Origin: Sambucus nigra
Lineage: Eukaryota > Streptophyta > Magnoliopsida > Dipsacales > Adoxaceae
Reading direction: 5' to 3'
DNA: 64,000 bases
Assembly: GCA_949130495.1 (NCBI GenBank)
Contig: OX422211.1
Span: 339,703,504 to 339,767,503, forward strand
Below are positions 49,172 to 60,105 of this stretch, piece by piece. The translations under genes were made by a program, and so were the position numbers. Each line of letters starts with the position of its first letter. Position 1 is the first letter of the stretch. The notes beneath the pieces were generated by a model. The model saw nothing but the letters and a program-made list of their open reading frames with translations, was not told the origin of the DNA and did not search any database.

Positions 49172-51360
49172 CACTCCCCTCCTTAAGAGGGAATTTTGCC
49201 CCCAAAATTCGGATATACGTCGCAAGAAGAGGTGCGGATACTATTCCCGCAAGTCATCCTCGCGACCCTATGTCGATTTCTCGACACTAAGCTGACTATA
49301 TAGAACTCATTCCCCAAGGTACTACCATCGACACCAACGTAACTCTACGCTCTAAGATAGCAACCGACTACATCTAATAAGAACCGTCAAGTTGCACCTA
49401 CTTCGAAAGGAATGTGCCTAATGGCACCGTCCTATCTCTCATACTCCCTTGCATGAGAGACAAGGAACAAATTATGAACTTGCCGTGAAATGTTTCGATA
49501 AAACGAGCGAATAGTTTACCGAATTCACCGTGACATATCTAGAAAAGGTACAACGTCATGCAGTGCAAGTTTTCCTTTTCTCCTCGAAACGTATAACGCC
49601 CTTCTCAGGCGATACTCACACACACTTTGGTCTAATGACCTCAACTCCAGATGCCTTCTTCTCGCATCGCATGAGCTCTTTTGTCGGTCTCGGTTATACG
49701 AGAGACTCATCATCTCGCACTTCTAACCAACAAGCGGGAGATCTAAAAAGCCTACCATACAAGGCCTCTTCTAAAGCGCCGTCCCAACCACAAATTTTAT
49801 ATAGGCGAATTGAACGAGTGGAAAGCATTGTTCCCAACTACTCTTAAAGTTAGGCACGCAGGTAAGGAGTATATGCCTCGGCATATGGTTTATTCTATTG
49901 GTTTGGTCATCTGTGGAAAATGATAAGAAGTAATTAACCATAATTCGATTCCCATGGCTTCTTGGAACCTTGCCAAGAATGAGAAACGAAATTCTTGATT
50001 CAGTACAACAACCTTCCCATGCCCAGCCAATAGTACTAGCGACGTATAACTTGGCACGATTCGTCATTACCTTGATGCACCGAAACGTTAGAATCGCGTG
50101 ATTTCTCCATATCTGCTTAACTTAAGTCCCTTCCGTTCGGAACAAAATTCTCTTAAGGGAATGCACCCCACCCTCAAGATGGACTTCAATTTAAATAGGG
50201 GATAATGCTCCTTGCAAGTTTAAACTTGTGAGGCGCTCCAGTATTATCACTCCCCATCATGGCAGAGACTTACTAATGGAATCTACCTTCGAGCTTAAAC
50301 ACGTGGCTCGGGGTACGAGTCAATTCACCCTTTCATTACCTCCGTAACACTCCATTACGTGAGGCCTCATCTCCTTCGTCCTTAACCACCAACTTTTTGA
50401 AATCCTCCCACTTCACATAACATGGAACCAATCCCTTGATATGAGTTTACGCATGGCTTAGTCATGGTCAACTCCCAACAAACCTCCTAATATTACGTCC
50501 CATACCAAAAGTCCCTACGTCTAAACAATCCTAAAGTCTATCTACCTATACCCTATCTAAGTCGTATACACTTAATGCTAAGTATATCCCTAGCGTCCAA
50601 GACCTTTCTCAACTTCCGACACTTGCTCAGTTTCGTGCGTGGGACGTCTCGCCGAAGCGAAATCCAAACAAGGAACCCTCCCGTTACACTACTACATCGC
50701 GTTGTCAGTCATCGAGGGGTACATGTCTAAGACACATGTTCGGGACCAAAAGATTCTACAGCTACACACTAACTATTTAACTAACAAAAGAATATTTACA
50801 ATCCAAAGCTAACCCTTCGTGAAACCCTAGGGTTATATACCCTATAACATATGCATCTCAATAAATAGCCTTCTATTCAAAGGCATAGCCCGAAGTCTCA
50901 ATTCGACTTCGTACCTCGGTCTCCCTCATATCGATCAGAGGGGAGAACTATGTGCAGTGCTCCTATGTCGCACTTTAATAGCCATCAATCACCCTTGTAC
51001 GTGATTTTCGGCTAAACTTTCCAATCCCACTTCCGACCATAATTTAATAAAACAAAATAAAATAAAAGGGAAGAATAGCATATCTTCACTCACAACATCG
51101 TTAAGTGTTCATGTGGCGGAGTGTCTCGCAAAGCGAAATCCAAACAAGGAACCCCTCCGTCACATGCCTACTTAACTAGTTGATCATGGAGATAGAGCGT
51201 AATATACATAAAACAAAAGAAAGGAAACGTGGTATATCCCCACTCCCAACATCGTTAAGGTTCGCACGTGGAGCGTCCCGCAGAAGCGGAATCCAAACAA
51301 TGAACCCCTCCTATACGCTACCACTCAACTTGTTGGTCGTGGAGATAAGGCATAGCAATT
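49172..51360 (-). pseudogene. Decayed and deleted pol of element D, with the end of integrase
   Basis: At 49780-50000 the minus strand keeps pieces of the integrase core end (STDDQTNRINHM, LLTCVPNFKSSWEQCFPLV) and at 49525-49713 RRRHLEL and KGKLALHDVVPF, which is the region after the core. 50070-51360 has no readable pol; instead a unit with GCGAAATCCAAACAAGGAACCC occurs three times (about 50630, 51110, 51265; motif cited in part). RT and RNase H motifs are absent. Frames are broken throughout. Confidence 0.65.
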
Positions 51361-51590
51361 ACATACTAATATCACATCATACTCGACCATGTTAAGGACG
51401 AGTAAATCGGCCTCAAGCACAATTTAATAAGAGAACTTCCTATATGCATACAAACAAAAGAAAAGAGCGAACCATTACCCATAGAACTCGATACTAATGA
51501 AAATACTCTCAGCAGATATTATGAAATCTGTAATCTGAGAAAACCTCGTAAAACAAATGAGCGCGTAACACCCGCGTCGAATAACATTTA
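51361..51590 (-). pseudogene. Protease remnant of element D
   Basis: Directly after gag, in another frame, the minus strand encodes LFDAGVTRSFV, which resembles the LFDSGATHSF active-site block of gypsy proteases. About 150 bases further on it encodes ADLLVLNMVEYDVIL, like the end of that domain. The spacing is shorter than normal, so part is deleted. Confidence 0.6.
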
Positions 51591-52772
51591 ACTCGCGTAT
51601 CTCTGAGAAAAAAAAAACTTACCCTCAATAACGGGCGGTGCCGGCAGGGCTGGAGGAAACATAGCCTCCCGATCATGACAAACACGTCCATAATGAAGTT
51701 GCCCCTGCTGCGGAGGAACAACCATAATAGGTACCGGAGGTGGAAACAGAACATACGGCTGTTGCGGAACCCGAGGAAACTGACCCCCAATCATCTGAGG
51801 ACACTCTCTCTTGATATGACCTGCCTCCCCACATTGGAAGCACCGTCCCTCCATGTCCTCCCGACTACGACCTCCGATATTCCTAAACTGGGAAAAGCCT
51901 CAGCCCGGACGACCTCTACCTCCGGGGCCACCCCGATCTTCCAGATGTAAAACACCTTGTTCGTGCCTATTATTGCCCCTCGCAATAAACTCTCCAAGCT
52001 TCCCTACTTGCCTCATCTCAGTAGCTTTCTTGCTACCCTGCATATATACTCGATGCTCCTGGCAATGGAGTAAGGCTGCATTCATAACCTCGCCAAAAGT
52101 CTGGAAAGCTGGGTTACCCAATAAGTGTTTTCGGATTTCCCAGTTTAGACCTCCCATAAACTTCGAAATCTTCCTCTCTTCCGGAGTCACCTCATCTGGT
52201 ACAAAATTTGCTAAACGGGTGAACTCCTCTTCATACTCCGCTACAGACCTCTCCCCTTGCACTACATCTTGCAACTTCCTCTTCATCTCCCTCTGAACAG
52301 CGGGAGGAAAATACTTAAGATCAAATAAAGCCCAGAACTCAGTGATTGACATGGTGTCTCTTTGCTCTGGGGTGGTCATCGTCTCCCACCAGTGTAATGC
52401 AGATCCGACAAGCTTAAAGGTGGTAAGGACTTGTTTCTTATCCTCACTGCATTCTATCATTCGAAGGTGGCGTTGCATGTCTTTCTTCCATTGATTGGCT
52501 TTAATAACATCCGCACCTCCCTCGAATTCCGGGGGATTGCCCCTTAAAAAGGACTCCCTAACCCTTTCCCACGGAGTAAGTCCCGTAGGAGCTTGAACAC
52601 CTGGGGCCCATGGCAATTGTTGGATCACTACGGACATGGCGGCATGAACCGCTCCAGCCACTATGCTTGCTACATCCGCAACATTAACCGTCCCTTGTAG
52701 TGGCGGTGGATGACCTACTTCCTTCTCTACGACCTTAACAGGTCTTGCCGGGCGACCTCTCTTAGACGGCAT
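51588..52772 (-). pseudogene. Gag of element D, one in-frame stop
   Basis: Particle protein of a Ty3/gypsy element. From ATG 52772 the frame is open for 290 codons, is broken by a single TGA at 51900-51902 (probably CGA originally), and continues in the same frame to 51588, about 395 codons in total. It begins MPSKRGRPARP, with an AT-hook-like RGRP. The retrotransposon-gag fold covers residues about 95-230 (ALHWWETMTTPEQ, EFWALFDLKYFP, EFTRLANFVPDE). The CCHC zinc knuckle CFQCGEAGHIKREC near 51840 is complete. A Pro/Gln-rich tail follows. Confidence 0.88.
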
Positions 52773-52931
52773 CTGAGATGGAAGAACAATAGTATTAGAA
52801 TGCTAGTTAAAACAATCTATCTTGCAGAAGATCGCAAACATAAGCAACAAGAAGTCCTAGCATTAGGCCCTACATCAAAGAACGCTACGGTAGAATGAGA
52901 CAAGTCCACACAGATCCTAGTACTCTAGAAC

Positions 52932-52946
52932 CTGGCTCTGATACCA
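52932..52946 (-). other. Primer-binding site of element D (initiator-Met type)
   Basis: Minus strand TGGTATCAGAGCCAG, two or three bases from the LTR end. Confidence 0.85.
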
Positions 52947-52948
52947 TC

Positions 52949-55789
52949 AGTGACAACCCGCAATCTGAGATAAGGGGTGGCCAGCCCGATACTCAAACGT
53001 AACAGGGATCATGGATGAATATCATTCTCAGCAACATAAATATAAACTGAGTATACGGGAAAACCATCCAATAAATCAGAAAACGGGTTGCCAAAAAGTG
53101 TAAATTTTTTTTAAATGCGGTTATGAAAATTTAAACTAACAACCCAGTCTGACGAGCAAGTGGAATTCCAAAAGATAACACATAATATAACTAAAATGAA
53201 GGTATACAAATGGGCCGAATAAGCTGTTGGTCCACAGCTACATAAGACAACGTACAACAATATAAAAGGTCTTACATAGTACAACCATTAATCAAATACA
53301 ATTGTTTGGGCCACACGCCCGAGGGACAAGACCCGATCATATCTAGAATAACAAGAATGAAAGCGTCTAATACAACATCGTGTAATAACCCGCAAAGTCT
53401 TACAGCTCGTCGAAGGTGCAAGGAACTTGGAAAAGTCAAGTCGGGCATCCTTGCGGTGGAGCACCTAAGCGGATACAATAATATATATACAACGAGAAAG
53501 TAAATCGGTCAGGGCCGGGTTCTATATGATTTCTAGGAGAATACAAAGCATGATAGACATGAACAGTTATACATGAATAATGAGGATGATCACATGACAT
53601 GCTATCTACAATTACAAGCAAGGATAGAAGGTAAAGCACTTTAATTTAAAAACCCTTCCTTATTAATACAATTTCCATTTCCTTCAGACATTCCTTATTA
53701 GGAATAAAACCATATATTTGGTTAAGTCAAGAAGTTATAATTTCTGTTCATTAATTAAAACTTCCCATTTTATCTTTCCATTCCTTATTAGGAATATCAT
53801 TTACATCAAGTGCTCTTTATGGCACATATATTATTCCCGTGCTCTTCCGGGCACATATTCATGCTCTTTATGGCATTTAACAACCATCAAGTCCAACTTG
53901 ATGAAAATATAGTTATATTCATATACATATAACGATATCTAAGACCGCCCGTCCGGGTTTCCCCACTGTGCGCGCCCCTAAATGACCATCGTCTTCCAGG
54001 GCCTAACATAAGACAACCTGGGCACCTATCGGAACACGTCGGGAAGCGGCCATGAGCCTACGTGGTAGCCAAGACCACACCCAGAATCTTCCTATCCATC
54101 GCAGAAAATATACAACCTTAAGCGCTCCCATGGCCTAGGACTATATCCACCCTGCATTCATTAGCCAGGGGGCTCCACCTAACGAGCGAACTTCCCTTAT
54201 GATGTCATTTAGAGAGGTGTGTAACAGTAAATTAACATTTACATTTATCATCATTTTATTTCCAAAAATCCATTTCCATTAATCATGTGATTGGTTCTTT
54301 TTATTAAACCTAATATCATTAAGCAACGGGGTTCATTCTAAATTGAACCTATTATTTTTAAACACCTATGGGTTCATTTTATGCGAACCTAATTCCCATC
54401 GAATATTATCATTTATTCCTCAAATTACAATCCCCGATTAACTCTCCAAATGATAATTATAATCCTACAAATCTCCAAGGCCTATGTAACTTGACAAGCC
54501 CTTCTAGTATCCAAGTTAGGGTACCTAACTTCCAAACTTCTAAGAGTTTGAATAAAAGAAGTAATGCCTTAGCATTACTTTAAACCTCCCCGAAACAAAC
54601 CCCAGATGAACCCATTTCTAGTCCAGGGTAACGACCAAACTCCATAGCTACTCTAGGACTCTAAGATTACTTCAATTAAGAAGGTTCCTAAGTCCTAAAC
54701 TTAAAGAAAAAGGATAAAAATTATAAAAGAAAAAAAAATGACCCAAAACAGCAGGTACCGAATCGATTCGCCCTAAGGGCCGAATCAGTTCGCCCAAGCG
54801 AATCGATTCGCTCTGAAACCGAATCGGTTCGGACAACAAACTTGAGGTTCTGCATAAATCGAATCAATTCGGTCTTAATCCGAATCGATTCGGGTACTAA
54901 GACCTGGGATTCTGCATCTATGCGAATCGATTCGCCCAAGGGGCCGAATCGATTCGCCCCTGCGAAAATGCCAAGAATGGTTATGGAGTCTTGAACTCCA
55001 AAATTCTAAACAAACCCAAACCAGGCAAACCCAATTTATTTAATGGAAATAGTACACCAAAAATACACCCAGCTACCATCATTTGTAATATTTATCATCC
55101 AAATCAATCTCTAAGGGTTAAAGACCCAAAATTCCATCAAAACCCTAACATTTCTAAATCATAAATATCAATGCAATTTATTCTACTTAAACCATAAATT
55201 TGCAAGTAGATTACTTGCCTCAAGGTAAGAATCTGATTTGATGAAGAAGGAGGCAACAATACAAGCTCCAATCTCTCTTTTTCTCCCAAGTTCTCTTCCT
55301 CTCTCTACTCTCTCTAGGGCTCAATTGTGTAAAATGGAAGAATGGGAATAGGGTTGGGGAAATAAAACGGGGCTTAAGTCTAAAAAGCCCAACTTAAAAT
55401 GCTAATACGCGATATACTAATACGCAACTACACTATTTAAGCCAAAACCAGTCAAAAGTGCCCGAAATGCCAAAATACAATATGGCACTTATTTTGACTG
55501 TCTCACACCTACCGGGACTAACTACACTATCCAAATTATCATTTGGGAATTTTATAACTCATTTTACTTCCGGTTTCATAATAAACCAAAATGTCATTTC
55601 AAATCCTTATGACATAATAAATTACCACATGAACATTTTATCTACTCACGAGGTAACTACACAACATATTAGTAAATATTGACTTGACATATCAAATTAA
55701 TATTTACTCAGCATCTTATCAGATAATAACTAATTACTACACATGGTAATTAAGGATAAAATGGGCTATCGGAAGAGAGGGTTATTACA
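52949..55789 (-). repeat. 5' LTR of element D
   Basis: 2841 bp, matching 46331-49171 base for base except scattered changes. Its first base differs (A for T). Many changes that I saw are C/G to T/A at CpG. Confidence 0.93.
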
Positions 55790-55794
55790 TTTAT

Positions 55795-56822
55795 ATGGTC
55801 ACCGTCACCCATACATGGAGCCTTTCTCTAAGTGGCTAGAATCGCAACAAAACTTCTTCTTCTTTGATGGATGTAGAAGCAAACCAAAACTTCTCTTTGA
55901 AACGGAAGAGATAAACCGGTGCCAAACTCCAAGCAATTGATATGTATATATGTGAACTTGGATAAACAATATGGGTGTAAAAACTAGAGTGATAAGTAAA
56001 TTTCTCTTTAAAAATTAACACTCAAAATATGAACATTTTCCTTAAAACAATTTGCTCTCAAACTCTCTCTAAGAGATGAAAATGGTATGGAAAAGTTAGT
56101 TTGGAAAATTTCATTCCCGCTAATTATAAAGTCTGAAAAAGTTTGTTAAAAACTTAGTGGGAAAGTGCGTGCAAAACAGCCAAAAAACTGCCAAAAACTG
56201 TTCCCGACTGGCATCTCGTTCGAACGACATTTCGTTCGAACGAAATCTCATTCGAACGAGACTTCTAACGACGTTCCAAATTGAACTCGTTAGAATCTCG
56301 TTGGATATCTCGTTCGAACATAAGGTTCGTTCGAACGACATATCGAACGACATTCCAGTGGCCTAATATGGGAACTCGTTGGGAGGTTCGTTCGAACGAC
56401 ATTTTCGTTCGAACGACAATCTCGTTCGAACGACTCTATCGAACGAAAAACCAAAAAGTTTGAATATTCTTGTTTAAGCCCAGAAAACTTCATAAACATT
56501 TATTTAAAGTTTTAATTAATTCTTTCTTTAAACAAAACGCAGTTTTTATAAAACCTAACACCCAATAAACTTTGTTCCAAGCTCCTATATATATAAAATT
56601 GCATTCATACCTTGGGAGCATGGAACTATGGTTGATGACGTAGAAACGAGGCCCGCAAACCGACATGATGATAAAGTTTTATACTCTTTGCCACTACGTC
56701 TTCAACAAACCCTTCATAGGCTTAAGAATATTACAATTAAATACTATCCTATGAATAAATGTTTTTGTCCGGAATTGAGACAAAACTATATATGGACTCA
56801 ATTGGAAATTTGTGTCCTTATA
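55795..56822 (-). repeat. LTR C of the copia-type array, second segment
   Basis: It resumes at ATGGTCACCGTCACCC as in LTRs A and B and ends TGTCCTTATA, where A and B end TTACA. ATCAC follows at 56823-56827. Confidence 0.93.
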
Positions 56823-56827
56823 ATCAC

Positions 56828-57668
56828 AGAGGTGGCTCACCAACTTTCTGACAATCCCAAATACCCTGGTGGTTTACTCAAGTGCCAATTTGATGTTTCT
56901 TAGCTGGATAGTGACATCACCTAAGGTAGATGTAACATTAAGTAGAGGGATATTTTGTTCACAATTAAATGAACGATGGAACTCAAGGTTGCTCCACCCA
57001 AGATTCCACGATCAAAGGCCTTTTAGTGTTTTACCAGTGTATCTAAGATGGTCAGGCTAAGCCCCAACGCTGCCTCACTTCTCAATCCTTCAAACCAAAT
57101 CCCCCTGAAGTTCCCACCGTGAGGTCATTCGATAGAGCATGAAAGATCTCCCAGGCCTGGTCTCTCGTGAATACTGTTTGACCTCACACTAAATGACATT
57201 ACAATCGTTACATCATTACAGTCGTTATAACTCATAGTCAATATACGTAAAAAGATACAACAAGACTAAGTAAAACAATAAGACTAAAGAATGATCTCTC
57301 TCGACTAGCTTCTTCGCTGGAAGATCCCCCTGGGCAGCCACGCTAGGCTACCTCGCTTGAGATGCCTTGCTGGGATGCATTGATTTAACTGCCTTGGTGA
57401 GCTGCATCGCTGCCTTACTAGGCTGTCTTACTTGAGCTGCATCGCTGCCTTATTGAGCTACCTCACTTGATCTGCATCGCTGCCTTGTTGAGTTGCATCG
57501 CTACCTTACTAAGTTACCTCGCTTGAGATGCATCACTGCCTTACTGAGCTGCCTCGCTACCTTGCTGAGCTGCATCACTGCCTTACCTCCTTGCCTTAAT
57601 TCCTTGGGTCTGTTGTGTTATCTGGGAGAATTAACTCTAATCTCGAGATTATCTTCAACCCCCCTACA
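56828..57668 (-). repeat. 5' LTR of element E, third segment
   Basis: It starts AGAGGTGGCTCACCAACT, collinear with 16217, includes the 30-bp repeat block at about 57345-57590 and ends CCCTACA. CTACC follows at 57669-57673 as the right target duplication. Confidence 0.93.
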
Positions 57669-57673
57669 CTACC

Positions 57674-59880
57674 AAAGTCCTTACTACATCGGTGGTCAAC
57701 TTCCAACCTCTTCTTTAGCAGGGGCTCAGGTATTTCCTTATTCTTCTGCCAGTGGTTTCTCTGCTTAGCTTATACTGACGAGCCATTTGTTTTTTTTTAA
57801 TCTTAAGTTGTCTCATATCACCACTTCATCAGTGCCTCCCCCTATTACTTCTCTAGCAGCCCTTGTTCAATTGAGCCACCTTACCCTGTTATTTCTAACG
57901 AAAGTCCTATCATAGTGCCTCTTCCGATAACTATTTCCATTGTGGGTCTTTACATTTTCTATATGCTTATTTTGTGAAATAAGTGATTTTCTAACACTTA
58001 TCTCTTTTACTTCATTTATAGGCTAGTTTTGTAGAGGCCTCTTTATCTGTTGTAGCCGCGGTGAGTGTTGCAGAGGTATATCCTCAGGCAGCACCCACAG
58101 CGCCCCATTGACTACTACGGGGGTAATCACTCAAGTATCATGTATTTCCTATATGAGAGTAGCTATTTATGCGCCACTCTTTTAACTTGTATTTTTTCTA
58201 ATCTTGTTATTTATCCAGAATAGCAGAGGTCCCCCTGTCTGCGGGACCTGTTACGAGTTCTGCTCCCTTTACTGTGGGGCCTCCAGCTAGTGTATTGGAT
58301 GAGGCTATCCAGGTAAATACTGGTTTGCTATACTTTACAAATTTTCTTATACTGTGAAAATGTTTGATAACACTTACCTATTTCAGTGTTCTAGATTAGT
58401 GATGCAATTGTTCCGGTGACTGTGGAACACATTGGGGAGATAGCTGCGGAGGAGGTATTATACTTTCATACCTTAATCTCCTTTATACTTCCCCTTTTTA
58501 TTCTTGCTTTTACTATGAAAGTATGCTCATCCTCACCCTTGTTTAATTGTTTCCAGACTAGTGTGGTAGTTTCTCCGATAACTGTGGAGCATATTGGAGA
58601 GGTAGCTACAAAAGAGGTATTATACTGTCATACCTTTCTCTTCTTTCTACTTCTCCTTTTTCCTCCTTATTTTGCTGTGTAAGTATGCTCACCCTCACCC
58701 TTATTTCATTGTTTCTAGGTTAGTGAGGCAGCTGCTCCGGTAACTGTGGAGCATATTAGAGAGATAGCTGCGAGAGAGGTATTGTACTGTCATACCTTTC
58801 TCTCCTTTCTACTTATCCGTTTTCTTCTTGCTTTTATTATGTAAGTATGCTCTCCCTCACCCTTGTTTCATTGTTTCAAGGTTAGTAGGCAACTGTTCCC
58901 GGTTCTGTGGAACTAGAAGATAGTGCTATGTTGCGCACTCCTCGGGTATTTAACTTTCATACCTTAGTTTCATAAACCTCCCTTTTTTTAACTTGTAAAA
59001 TGTACAGTTGTTTTTCTTTGTTATTTCTTTTATTTAGGTTGGTATCCCTCATCTAGTTGATTCCTCTTGCATGGGTGGCAACATACAAACCCCACTGAGC
59101 TTTGGGGTAATCTTTTTATCATAGCCCCTTTTAGAGTCTGAGTATAGTTGTTGTTTGTTTTCTTCATTCCCTTGCCTTAACCTGGGTATCTATTTCTAGG
59201 ATCTAATTGGTGAATCCATTAGGTCGACTGATGAGGGAAGTGAGAGTTATGAGGCCGCTTCTTCAACTAGTGATGCTGATCTTGATAGGGAATCTTCTTT
59301 CCTCCCATTCGAGATAGAGTCTCACCATTCAGAGGGTGATATTAAGGTGGAGGCTCATGCGGCTTTTATGAGCAGATTGTGGTGCGAGGAGCGGGCGCTT
59401 TAGGACACATGAGTGCCAGATATTGGATTTGATTTTGGAGCATCATCCTGAGACGTTCACATATTAGAGTGTTCTTCACATTGATATCCTCAAAGCGTTA
59501 AATCTGGAGGCCCTTTCCAGTCATATTTTTATTTCTTGGATGCTTCTCCATCCACACTGACCATTGCATCTACCTTGTTATTATTGGACACTCTTTGTTA
59601 TCTGCAGTAATTTTACCAATTCCATCATGGTTGGCTTGATGCAGGAGTACGTCATTTTTTGAAAATTCACTTCTAGAAGATGGTGAGGCTTCACACATCT
59701 AGGTAGTCTAGGATCGAGCAGCGACGGGCTAAGGCTTCTAGGATCTGGGGTCAGATTACATCGCTTCAGTTTTAGCTTGACAAATCTAAGGATGGTGACT
59801 AGGAAGTGGAGGACAAGTTGGCCATATAGAGGAGGAGTTTGTGAGGGAGGCTGGTCCATCACTCTCGCCCATAATGACTT
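57674..59880 (+). pseudogene. PMD gene of element F, second part (after element E)
   Basis: Continuation of 11661-15617. It is made of short exons separated by introns of GT-AG type, including four tandem exon+intron modules at 58395-58982, Ser-rich exons, and an acidic stretch near 59220-59360 (ESIRSTDEGSESYEAASS). The last exon has HHPETFTY near 59440, the block found in E's gene at about 22370. Several stops interrupt it, for instance near 59401. The end is not certain. Element H begins soon after, and F's pol is not seen in the window. Confidence 0.6.
58395..58945 (+). repeat. Four tandem exon+intron modules, 162-bp period
   Basis: Exons at 58395-58454, 58557-58616 and 58719-58778 are each 60 bases (20 codons, phase 0), and a fourth, diverged exon is at 58881-58945. 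The introns between are each 102 bases, starting GTATT and ending (C/T)AG or AAG. The exons encode PVTVEHIGEIAAEE, PITVEHIGEVATKE and PVTVEHIREIAARE cores. Confidence 0.88.
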
Positions 59881-60105
59881 ATTTTTTGTTGTTTCTAATG
59901 GATGGGTTATTTCTTGTGTTGTACCATTTTTCTTTCTTCCTTCATATCTAAATAACTGGGAATTTATAAATGATAGACACTGTTTTACTTCTCTTGTGCT
60001 TTTTTTTAATCTTTTCCTCTATCTATACTTTTTGGCATCTGTTTACCATAACCTGCTCTAATATTCTATGAGAACTTGATCAATTTGAACGGCCCCATAT
60101 ATTGT
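59881..60105. other. AT-rich junction between F's PMD gene and element H
   Basis: Probable 3' end of F's PMD gene. No coding sequence is recognised. Confidence 0.35.

Larger units (their letters stand above)
46331..55789 (-). mobile_element. Element D: Ty3/gypsy, pol-deleted, 2841-bp LTRs, TSD TTTAT
   Basis: The two LTRs (46331-49171 and 52949-55789) are the same length and nearly identical. The PBS (TGGTATCAGAGCCAGG, minus strand, 52932-52946) and a polypurine tract (AAGGAGGGGAGTG, minus strand, next to 49171) fit. The internal region is 3.8 kb and contains gag, protease remnants and the end of integrase, with RT and RNase H not seen. The Gag and integrase resemble chromovirus (Tekay/Del-like) elements. 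The close LTR match shows that it is young compared with E. Confidence 0.92.
37153..56822 (-). mobile_element. Copia-type gag-only element in tandem form: LTR A - internal - LTR B - internal - LTR C
   Basis: Three LTRs of one family (A 37153-38762, 1610 bp; B 41450-43070, 1621 bp; C 45738-46330 plus 55795-56822, 1621 bp) alternate with two internal regions (38763-41449 and 43071-45737). Only the outer ends have a target duplication, ATCAC (37148-37152 and 56823-56827). PBS sites (AATTGGTATCAGAGCC on the minus strand) adjoin LTRs B and C, and polypurine tracts (AAAGGGGGAGATT) adjoin A and B. Each internal region has a gag gene but no protease, integrase or RT. LTR C is interrupted by gypsy element D. 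Confidence 0.92.
15618..57668 (-). mobile_element. Element E: Ty3/gypsy, Tat lineage, with antisense PMD gene; carries nested insertions
   Basis: In minus orientation the order is 5' LTR (57668 down to 29293, interrupted twice), PBS, gag, protease, RT, RNase H, archaeal-type RNase H, integrase, then the PMD gene on the opposite strand, PPT, and 3' LTR (17037 down to 15618). The PBS (TGGTGACTCC...) resembles those of Tat-lineage elements, as does the second RNase H. The target duplication is CTACC. Without nested insertions E is about 15 kb, which fits large Tat elements. All its genes are broken. Confidence 0.9.

Noticed and set aside
46688..55682. Pairs of nearly identical 60-75-codon frames (46688/53306, 47101/53718, 47751/54368, 48840/55458)
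   Set aside because: They are paired only because D's two LTRs are the same sequence; no domain or start context supports them.
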